A stretch of DNA of 64,000 nucleotides from Sulfitobacter sp. M39 (lineage in GTDB: Bacteria; Pseudomonadota; Alphaproteobacteria; Rhodobacterales; Rhodobacteraceae). Both the position numbers and the translations under genes were made by a program. The notes beneath the pieces were generated by a model. It had not been told where the DNA came from. It did no database searches and saw only the letters and a list, made by a program, of their open reading frames with translations. The stretch covers positions 1,922,001 to 1,986,000 of the forward strand of contig NZ_WMDZ01000001.1 in NCBI RefSeq assembly GCF_021735935.1, read 5' to 3'. Of the stretch, positions 25,227 through 31,931 are shown one piece after another (the first letter of the stretch is position 1; each line of letters begins with the position of its first letter).

Positions 25227-26315
25227 ATGGACCGTCGTTCATTTCTGAAGACATCCGCGCTTGGCGGGTCTGCCGCCGCTGCATCGACACTGGCCGCACC
25301 GCTGTACGCCCAAGGCAAACGCACGCTGACAATGGTCACCGCATGGCCCCGTGGCTTTGCCGTGCTTGATGACGCCGCGACCTACCTCAACAACATGGTT
25401 AACGAGATGTCTGACGGCACGTTGACCATCGAAAAGAAAGCCCCGGGCGAACTCGTCGGCGCGTTCGAGGTCTTTGACGCTGTTTCCTCCGGTCAGGCGG
25501 ATATGTATCACGCGGCTGACTACTACTTCATCGGCCAGCACCCCGGTCTGGCGTATTTCACCGCCGTGCCTTTCGGTGCCACAGCGCAAGAGCTGACCAA
25601 CTGGTATCTGCACGGTGGCGGCCATGACCTGCACAACCAGATCGGTGAAATCTTCAACATGAAGATGTTCCTCGCCGGTAACTCCGGTTCGCAGTCCGGT
25701 GGCTGGTTCCGCAAGGAAATCAACTCTGCCGCGGACTTCAACGGCCTGAAATTCCGTATGCCCGGTCTGGGTGGCAAGGTGCTGGGTAAACTGGGCGCGT
25801 CCGTTCAGAACATCCCCGGTGGCGAACTGTATCAGGCGCTGTCCTCCGGCGCGCTTGACGGGCTGGAGTGGGTTGGCCCCTTCGCGGATGAGCGCGCGGG
25901 CTTCCAGGAAGTCGCCAAGATCTACTATACCGCTGGTTTCCACGAGCCAGGGTCGGGCCTGACCGCATCGGTCAACCTTGATGTGTTCAACGACCTGACA
26001 CCGGCGCAGCAGAAGATCATCGAATACGCGTCGATGGCGACCACGCACACCGGTCTGGCCGAAACGCTGGCCAACAACGGTGCCGCCTTGGCGCGTCTGC
26101 AGCAGCAGGGCGTGAAAACCATGCAGTTCCCCGATGACGTCTGGGATGCATTCGGTGCGGCCTCCAAAGAGGTTATGGACGAGAACATGGACGACTCCCT
26201 GTTCGCCGACATCCGCAACAGCTTCGAATCCTCGCTGTCCGCATCGGCTGAATGGCTGTCCAAATCCGACGCCTACTATGTCGAACAGCGCCAGCGCGTT
26301 CTGGGCAAAATGTAA
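25227..26315 (+). CDS. TRAP transporter substrate-binding protein (DctP/TakP-like)
   Basis: This 362-residue periplasmic protein captures the substrate for the TRAP permease encoded next. Its N-terminus, MDRRSFLKTSALGG, has the twin-arginine motif RRSFLK followed by an alanine-rich stretch ending in LYAQG, so Tat export is likely. The family signature Arg region is KFRMPGLGGKVLGKLG, and SGALDGLEWVGPFADE and MFLAGNSGSQSGGWFRKEI match TakP/FcbT1-type binding proteins, which take alpha-keto acids or aromatic carboxylates. GGGAGGAG lies 9 bases upstream of the ATG. A 141-base gap with a strong hairpin separates it from the permease genes, suggesting higher expression of this protein. Confidence 0.92.
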   Translation: MDRRSFLKTSALGGSAAAASTLAAPLYAQGKRTLTMVTAWPRGFAVLDDAATYLNNMVNEMSDGTLTIEKKAPGELVGAFEVFDAVSSGQADMYHAADYYFIGQHPGLAYFTAVPFGATAQELTNWYLHGGGHDLHNQIGEIFNMKMFLAGNSGSQSGGWFRKEINSAADFNGLKFRMPGLGGKVLGKLGASVQNIPGGELYQALSSGALDGLEWVGPFADERAGFQEVAKIYYTAGFHEPGSGLTASVNLDVFNDLTPAQQKIIEYASMATTHTGLAETLANNGAALARLQQQGVKTMQFPDDVWDAFGAASKEVMDENMDDSLFADIRNSFESSLSASAEWLSKSDAYYVEQRQRVLGKM

Positions 26316-26337
26316 GCCATCCCCACGGGATGACAGG

Positions 26338-26359
26338 GGGGCTGCCTTTGGGCGGCCCC
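26338..26359 (+). promoter_or_regulatory. Stem-loop between TRAP binding-protein and permease genes
   Basis: GGGGCTGCC-tttg-GGCGGCCCC forms a 9-bp stem with one G-U pair and a tetraloop, 23 bases after the binding-protein stop. There is no T-run. Such structures often protect the upstream mRNA from 3' decay. Confidence 0.5.
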
Positions 26360-26456
26360 ACACGCGACTTTGCGATCCGGAAAACGGGCGCGCAAAGCGA
26401 GGATTATTTTCGCACCAAGCCCACGCTGAAACCGGGCGGGCGAAGGGGGGATAACA

Positions 26457-27425
26457 ATGGCAGAAGATGCAGTATGCGCTGGATTTTTCCGCGCGGCGGA
26501 AGGAGCCAAGATCAGCTGCTTGGACCAGTTCCAAGAAGGCAACCTGATCAGCTTTGTTCTGGGCAACCTACTTGAAGCGTTCTACAATTTCTTTGCAGCG
26601 GTGCTGAACCCGTCCATGTGGCTGGACTGGTCCAATAGCGAAGCCTTGATGCGGTTCATCTATTACGGTGCCTCGGTAGAGCTGTTCTTTGTCTTGCTGG
26701 TCGGGCTGCTGATTGTCACGGCTGTCGGCATCTGGAAACGCAGCTTTATGTGGGGCTGTGTGCGCGGGCTTGAGGGCTTCGCCAATGTCACCGGGCGTTT
26801 CTTTGCCTGGGCCGGGCTTTTGATGGTGCTGCAACAGATCATCATCGTCTTCATGCAACGTATTTTCACCCGGCCTGATATCTCTATCGGCTTTGGTATT
26901 CCGCTGCAATTCGACATCAGCTGGTTCGCGGAAGAGTTGAAGCTTTTCAACGCGTTGGTCGTCTGTCTTTGTGTGTCCTACACCTTTGTACAAGGCGGGC
27001 ATGTGCGCGTTGACCTCTTCTATGCCGGCGCAAAATTCCGCACCAAGCGCGTGATCGACATGTTCGGCGCGCTGTTCTTCATGATCCCGTTTGCGATTGT
27101 CACATGGCTTTATGGCTGGTTCTTCCTGTGGCGCCATCTGGTGACACCGAACCCATCGGCCTCTGACCGGTTAGAGCTGCTGCTGCGCAAGGCGCGCTTG
27201 CTCAAGTGGAACGTGGAAACCATCGGCTTTTCGCCCAACGGGTTCAACGGCTACTTCTTGTTCAAGATCCTGCTGTGCGCCTTCTGCGCAATGGTGATCT
27301 TACAAGCAATATCAGTGTTTTATCGCGCTTTGTTAGAGTTCCGTGAAGGGCCTGAAAGCGAAGATAAATATCTCGACCGCGATACGTTGGGCGAGGGCGA
27401 AGAAGCCTATGAGGGCACACATTAA
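26457..27425 (+). CDS. TRAP transporter small permease subunit (DctQ), extended form
   Basis: DctQ-type subunits have four helices and are normally about 160-200 residues. This one is 322. Helices can be seen around FFVLLVGLLIVTAVGI, FFAWAGLLMVLQQIIIVFM, LFNALVVCLCVSYTFV, FGALFFMIPFAIVTWLYGWFF and YFLFKILLCAFCAMVILQAI. The segment FVQGGHVRVDLFYAGA is the conserved DctQ motif that precedes the third core helix. Extra length is at the N-terminus and in the hydrophilic loop between the last helices. It is followed 15 bases later by the large permease, the normal order for TRAP operons. GGGGG lies 7 bases before the start. Confidence 0.88.
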   Translation: MAEDAVCAGFFRAAEGAKISCLDQFQEGNLISFVLGNLLEAFYNFFAAVLNPSMWLDWSNSEALMRFIYYGASVELFFVLLVGLLIVTAVGIWKRSFMWGCVRGLEGFANVTGRFFAWAGLLMVLQQIIIVFMQRIFTRPDISIGFGIPLQFDISWFAEELKLFNALVVCLCVSYTFVQGGHVRVDLFYAGAKFRTKRVIDMFGALFFMIPFAIVTWLYGWFFLWRHLVTPNPSASDRLELLLRKARLLKWNVETIGFSPNGFNGYFLFKILLCAFCAMVILQAISVFYRALLEFREGPESEDKYLDRDTLGEGEEAYEGTH

Positions 27426-27440
27426 TTCAAGGGGCGTCCC

Positions 27441-29795
27441 ATGCTATTTGGTCTCGACGGGGTCGAAATTGGCCTGATCATTGTTTTTGCCTGCCTCTTT
27501 GGCGGCATCCTGTCCGGTTTCCCGGTGGCCTTTGCCATCGGCGGTGCTGGCATCATCTCTTTCGGTATCATCGCCGCACTCGATAGTGCGGGTCTGATGG
27601 TGCATCAGGCGATTGATCAATCGTCGCAAGCCTATCGCGATCTGGTGAACTCGGGCGTTCCCAATGACGCGGTATCGAAATTCCGCTATCCCGATTTACC
27701 GCTGATCGGTGAATCTGTCTTCCCCCAAGGCTGGGAAGTCGCGCTGGACCGGAACGTCAGCTTCATCGTGAACCGTATGAACGAACGCGTTCTCGCGGGG
27801 CAGTCGATCGAAACGTTGCTGGCGGTTCTGATGTTCGTTTTGATGGGCATCACGCTTGAACGGTCGAAGATCGCGAACGACCTGTTGACCACGATGGCGC
27901 GCGTCTTTGGCCCGCTGCCCGGCGGTTTGGCGGTGTCGATTGTGGTTGTGGGCGCGTTTCTTGCGGCCTCCACCGGGATCGTAGGCGCGACGGTTGTAAC
28001 CATGGGGCTGCTGGCGCTGCCGACCATGTTGCGCAACAACTATTCGCCTGAAATCGCGACAGGTGTCATCGCAGCCTCCGGTACTTTGGGCCAGATCATT
28101 CCGCCTTCTATCGTTATCGTCCTTCTGGGCACTTTGGCGGGCGATCTATACTCCGCCGCCCAAGAAGCGCGCGCGACGTCGGTAGGCTGTACCGATGCGC
28201 TGACCTACCTTGGCCAGCCTGCGGTTGTGTCTGTGGGGACGCTGTTCCAGGCCGCGTTGCTGCCGGGGATCATGCTGGCGTTGCTTTATGCGCTTTACGC
28301 CTTTGTCTATGCGTTGCTGAACCCTGAAAAGGCTCCGGCCGTGCCGATGGGGGCGACCAATGCCGAACCCATCACGCGAGGCGAAGGTTTTACCTGGTTC
28401 CTTGGCATGCCAGCGCTGCTGATCGTAGGCACGATTGTTCTGGGCAACCTTGGCATCGTGGGCAGCCAGTCGACTGTCGTGTCCAGCTTTAGCGATATCG
28501 GGCAGGGTGCCAGTCTGCGCACCAATGTAGGCGAGGCCTGTCAGGCCGCGATGATCGAACTGCACGGGCAAAGCGCTTGGGATCAAGCGGTGACCGAGCA
28601 AGCCGCGATCGAGGCGGCGGGCGGTCAACAGGCCAGCGAAAAACTGACCGAAGAAGCCCTGGCCGCCAAGCAGGCTGAAAAGATTGCCAATGCCGCCCCC
28701 ATCGGGACCGGTGTCGCGATCATCCTGATCCTGCTGGCGCTGGTCATGACGACCGGTCGCGGTGTCGCTCCTTCGGCGGACAAACGGCCGCTGATCATCG
28801 GTGGCATCGGACTGGTGCTGACGGTGCTGGTCGATATCCTGCTGGTCGGTCCGGCCACGTCCTCGGGCACGATGGTGCTGCTGATGGCGCTGCCTTTCGT
28901 GGCTGTCATGTATGGTGTGGTCTATGCGCTGAAGCTTTGCGCCGGTAACGAGCTGATCCGCGTGGTCTTCCCGCCGCTGGTCCTGATCGTTGCGGTACTG
29001 GGGTCGATCCTTGGCGGGATCACCAACCCGACGCCCGCCGCGGCCTTGGGGGCAGGTGGCGCGATCATGCTGGCCGCCTATCGCAAGCTCAAGGATATGG
29101 ACCGGTCGCCCAAGGTGATCATCTGGTCCACGCTGGCCATCCTGATCGCGATCCTTGTCGGCGTGAACTTTGACCTGCGCATCAACCAAGAGGGTGTGAG
29201 CGTCGAAAGCTGGTTCGCCTTCTTCGTTGCCTACGGCGCGTATCTATACGCGGTGTTCGGTCTGCTGTTCTCGTGCTGGATCCTCTATACTTCGGGCGTG
29301 CTGAGCCCCGTGGTCCGCGAGACGGCCAAGGTGACCTCGATGGTGTTTACCATCCTGATCGGGTCGCAGTTGCTGAACCTTGTGGTGATCTCCTTTGGTG
29401 GGGAACACTACATCCAGCAGTGGCTGAAAAGCTTCGACAACGAGCTGACGGTCTTCCTGATCGTGATGCTAGTGCTCTTTGTGCTGGGCTTCGTGCTCGA
29501 CTTCCTCGAGATCATCTACATCGTGATCCCGATTGTCGGGCCGGTGATCTACGGCGGCACCTTTGACCCGAAGTGGGTGACGATCATGATTGCGGTGAAC
29601 CTGCAAACGTCGTTCCTGACACCGCCCTTCGGCTTCGCGCTCTTCTACCTGCGCGGCGTCGCCCCGGCGAGCGTCACCACCTCGCATATCTACCGCGGGA
29701 TCATTCCTTTCGTCTTGATCCAGGTCGGGGCACTGGCGCTGTTGTGGATGTTCCCGGTCATCGTGACCATCGTGCCGGACCTGATCCCCAACTGA
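27441..29795 (+). CDS. TRAP transporter large permease subunit (DctM), extended form
   Basis: DctM forms the sodium-coupled transport channel. Usual size is about 430 residues with 12 helices; this protein has 784 and many more hydrophobic segments. The N-terminal half has family motifs FGGILSGFPVAFAIGG, GGLAVSIVVVGAFLAASTGI and ASGTLGQIIPPSIVIVLLG. The C-terminal part has VLGFVLDFLEIIYIVIPIVGPV and QTSFLTPPFGFALFYLRGVAP. Between them (about residues 300-500) lies an inserted region with a long Ala/Glu-rich hydrophilic loop (AWDQAVTEQAAIEAAGGQ) and extra helices. The insertion is in frame, so it is not an assembly accident in this window. It ends the operon, with a terminator just after. Confidence 0.92.
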   Translation: MLFGLDGVEIGLIIVFACLFGGILSGFPVAFAIGGAGIISFGIIAALDSAGLMVHQAIDQSSQAYRDLVNSGVPNDAVSKFRYPDLPLIGESVFPQGWEVALDRNVSFIVNRMNERVLAGQSIETLLAVLMFVLMGITLERSKIANDLLTTMARVFGPLPGGLAVSIVVVGAFLAASTGIVGATVVTMGLLALPTMLRNNYSPEIATGVIAASGTLGQIIPPSIVIVLLGTLAGDLYSAAQEARATSVGCTDALTYLGQPAVVSVGTLFQAALLPGIMLALLYALYAFVYALLNPEKAPAVPMGATNAEPITRGEGFTWFLGMPALLIVGTIVLGNLGIVGSQSTVVSSFSDIGQGASLRTNVGEACQAAMIELHGQSAWDQAVTEQAAIEAAGGQQASEKLTEEALAAKQAEKIANAAPIGTGVAIILILLALVMTTGRGVAPSADKRPLIIGGIGLVLTVLVDILLVGPATSSGTMVLLMALPFVAVMYGVVYALKLCAGNELIRVVFPPLVLIVAVLGSILGGITNPTPAAALGAGGAIMLAAYRKLKDMDRSPKVIIWSTLAILIAILVGVNFDLRINQEGVSVESWFAFFVAYGAYLYAVFGLLFSCWILYTSGVLSPVVRETAKVTSMVFTILIGSQLLNLVVISFGGEHYIQQWLKSFDNELTVFLIVMLVLFVLGFVLDFLEIIYIVIPIVGPVIYGGTFDPKWVTIMIAVNLQTSFLTPPFGFALFYLRGVAPASVTTSHIYRGIIPFVLIQVGALALLWMFPVIVTIVPDLIPN

Positions 29796-29823
29796 TCGGG
29801 GGTTAGGCACCAAAAAAACAAAA

Positions 29824-29846
29824 GGCACCCTGCGGGGTGCCTTTTT
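29824..29846 (+). terminator. Terminator after the TRAP operon
   Basis: GGCACCC-tgcg-GGGTGCC followed by TTTTT, 29 bases after the dctM stop. A preceding run of A residues (AAAAAACAAAA) could let it work in the opposite direction for bpt as well. Confidence 0.9.
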
Positions 29847-29891
29847 CGTTTCAGCGGGTGACAGCGGTCCAATGTGCCGCGGCGTTACGAT

Positions 29892-30713
29892 TTACCCTTT
29901 GGTAGGGCTCAGATCGGGGAGGGCGATATTGGCCACCTGTTCGGCAATCGGGTCGGTGATCAGCGGATGCTGATCGGGTTCGAAATCATCGGGGTTGCGC
30001 ATCTTCTGCCACGCACCGCCCATATAGACCTCAAGCCCCGAGAATTTGGCCTTATATCCCATCTTGGGGCTGCCGGGCACCCAGTAACCCAGATACACAT
30101 AGGGCAGACCCGCCGCACGGGCGATTTCGATGTGGTCGAGGATGATGTAGTTGCCCAACCCGTCACGGGGCCGGTCAGGGCTATAGAACGAATAGACCAT
30201 GCTCACCCCGTCATCGAGCACATCTGTCAGGCAGACGCCAATCAGCTCGCGGGTTTGGGTATCGGTATATTCGATCACACGGCTGCGGATCGGGGTTTCC
30301 TCGATCATCGCGGCGAATTCAAAGACATCCATATCGGCCATGCCACCGTCTGCATGGCGGCTGTCAAGATAGGTGCGGAAGAGGTCGTATTGCTCTTCCG
30401 TGGCCCAAGGCGACGTCGCCCGCCGCGTCAGCCCCGCGTTGCGCTTGATCGTGCGCTTCTGGCTTTTGCTGGGGGTGAAGTCGGCCACGTTGATGCGCGC
30501 CGACAGACAGGCCGCGCAATCCGTGCAAGACGGGCGATACAGTACATTCTGCGACCGCCGGAAGCCTTGCCCCGACAGGCTGTTATTCAGCTTGGTCGCA
30601 GAGTCGCCCTGCAGCGCGGTGAACAGTTTACGTTCCATCCGGCCGTCCAGATACGGGCAGGGCTGGGGCGCAGTCACATAGAACTGCGGAGCGATGGGAA
30701 GTGTATGGCGCAT
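29892..30713 (-). CDS. bpt: Leucyl/arginyl-tRNA:protein transferase
   Basis: This N-end-rule enzyme adds an amino acid from aminoacyl-tRNA to proteins with acidic N-termini, marking them for ClpS/ClpAP. The 273-residue protein has the N-terminal Cys-rich motif [14 protein letters not shown] and the [15 protein letters not shown] cluster, then the GNAT-like core with [20 protein letters not shown] and [20 protein letters not shown], all strongly conserved in Ate1/Bpt proteins. I use ATG 30713 because the sequence from [19 protein letters not shown] fits the family start. The 20 residues upstream in the open frame do not. The bacterial group usually uses leucine (Bpt), so that symbol is given, but specificity is not proven by sequence. 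Confidence 0.93.
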   Translation of the reverse strand: MRHTLPIAPQFYVTAPQPCPYLDGRMERKLFTALQGDSATKLNNSLSGQGFRRSQNVLYRPSCTDCAACLSARINVADFTPSKSQKRTIKRNAGLTRRATSPWATEEQYDLFRTYLDSRHADGGMADMDVFEFAAMIEETPIRSRVIEYTDTQTRELIGVCLTDVLDDGVSMVYSFYSPDRPRDGLGNYIILDHIEIARAAGLPYVYLGYWVPGSPKMGYKAKFSGLEVYMGGAWQKMRNPDDFEPDQHPLITDPIAEQVANIALPDLSPTKG

Positions 30714-30780
30714 GAAAATCCGTTGTTGTTCGGAGGAAATTCTAACAACTGGTCCAAAGCGCGCCAAGCACAAGTTTGGG

Positions 30781-31230
30781 TCAGTTCACGCTTTCGACAC
30801 GACGGTTCAGCGGGACTGTGCCGAGGATCACGTCGCTCAGGCTCTGATGGCGCGAGGTCGCACAGATCAGAATAATCGAAATCACCTGCAAAGGCATCAT
30901 GGCAACGCTGACCGTATAGCCCGAAGTATGCAAAAACGCCGAGGCCAGATCCAGCGGTTCATCGCGTGCCGTGCGCAACTCCATGCCGAACAGGCGCATG
31001 CCCCAGGTGGCCGACCCGCTGGCAAGCGTCGCGACACGGTAGGTAAAGCCCACCATCAGCATCAGCAGCGGGAAAAAGAACAGGCCGGTGAAGGCGGTGA
31101 ACGGCAGTATCAACACGCTGGCGATCAGCACCAGCAGGGCGTCAACAACCCAAGCCATGAACCGCTTGGTCGGAATACCGCTATAGAATTCAGGCTGGTC
31201 GAATGGATCGGGGGTGGTGGGGGTCATCAT
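30781..31230 (-). CDS. RDD family membrane protein
   Basis: The 149-residue protein begins with a short hydrophilic segment and the RDD-type start of the first helix ([21 protein letters not shown], where RDD is replaced by VVD). Helix two is [19 protein letters not shown], and the family motif [14 protein letters not shown] follows. RDD proteins are small membrane proteins of mixed or unknown role, some proposed to transport ions or solutes. The start may be the first or the second of two adjacent Met codons. It lies between bpt and a DUF2852 gene, all on the minus strand. Confidence 0.82.
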   Translation of the reverse strand: MMTPTTPDPFDQPEFYSGIPTKRFMAWVVDALLVLIASVLILPFTAFTGLFFFPLLMLMVGFTYRVATLASGSATWGMRLFGMELRTARDEPLDLASAFLHTSGYTVSVAMMPLQVISIILICATSRHQSLSDVILGTVPLNRRVESVN

Positions 31231-31253
31231 GTCCTGTCCCTTGAAAATTGTGG

Positions 31254-31276
31254 TCCCCCCGCCAAGGCGGAGGGGG
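31254..31276 (-). promoter_or_regulatory. Hairpin between DUF2852 and RDD genes
   Basis: CCCCCCGCC-aa-GGCGGAGGGGG can fold into a strong, slightly imperfect hairpin upstream of the RDD gene. On the minus strand it is followed by ACCACAATTTTC. It may partly terminate the DUF2852 transcript. Confidence 0.4.
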
Positions 31277-31296
31277 TGTTGATTGAACGCGCAGCC

Positions 31297-31704
31297 TTAG
31301 GCCTTTTGCGTATCATCGTCGTTTTTGGAGCCTTCGGCCATGAACTGGTCGAACTCTGCCTTGTCCTTGGCTTCGCGCAGACGGCTCAGGAAGGCTTCAA
31401 AATTGGTCTGCTCTTCCTCCAGACGGGCCAGTGTATCGGCCTTATAGGCATCAAAGGCGGCGTTTCCGGTTGAACGTCCGGTGATAGACCCACGGCGGGC
31501 GCGTTTGCTGCAAGACGAAGATTTAAACATGCGTTTGCTCCAGATCATATAGGCAAGAAGGGCAAGGCCAAGCGGCCAGAAAAGAATGAAACCGACAACC
31601 ATGGCGGCGATCCAGGCCCCTTTGCCCTTGTCGTCAAGAAAGTCCTCGGTACGGCCCAGCCAACTGCGTTGTGCGGTGTAGGTGGGTGCATAGGTCTGTG
31701 TCAT
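31297..31704 (-). CDS. DUF2852 family membrane protein
   Basis: This 135-residue protein has one strong membrane helix (KGAWIAAMVVGFILFWPLGLALLAYMIWSKRMF) flanked by a polar N-terminus, and a C-terminal coiled-coil-like region with TGNAAFDAYKADTLARLEEEQ. The helix sequence and the FDAYKADTLARLE segment are typical of DUF2852 proteins of alphaproteobacteria; the function is unknown. The ATG at 31704 is used; the open frame begins one codon earlier with TTG. Two TGTAAA-type dyads lie 60-145 bases upstream, in the gap shared with glnE. Confidence 0.85.
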   Translation of the reverse strand: MTQTYAPTYTAQRSWLGRTEDFLDDKGKGAWIAAMVVGFILFWPLGLALLAYMIWSKRMFKSSSCSKRARRGSITGRSTGNAAFDAYKADTLARLEEEQTNFEAFLSRLREAKDKAEFDQFMAEGSKNDDDTQKA

Positions 31705-31766
31705 CAAGTTCCCTTTCGGTCAGAGTGTGGTGGCCCTGAACGCTGCGGGCCGGTGCGGTGGCGGGC

Positions 31767-31848
31767 AATGTAAACGCCTTTCACATTACATTAGATCGGG
31801 GTGCGCCCTGTGGTTTGCAAGGGATAATGTAAATCTTTTTTACATTAT
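31767..31848. promoter_or_regulatory. Two AATGTAAA-type dyads between the DUF2852 gene and glnE
   Basis: Site B (31824-31848) is a perfect 10-bp dyad, ATAATGTAAA-tcttt-TTTACATTAT. Site A (31767-31792) is a weaker relative: AATGTAAA, then TTTCACATT and a repeated ACATT. The shared AATGTAAA/TTTACATT half-site in an otherwise GC-rich gap suggests binding sites for one regulator. Site B alone could also be a terminator-like hairpin, though its stem is AT-rich. Confidence 0.55.
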
Positions 31849-31931
31849 TTGGATTTGCACGTGTTTGGTGGGGGTTAGCAGGTGCCACGGCCCCATTGAC
31901 GACGGGCATAGAACCAGCGAATGCTTGGCGT

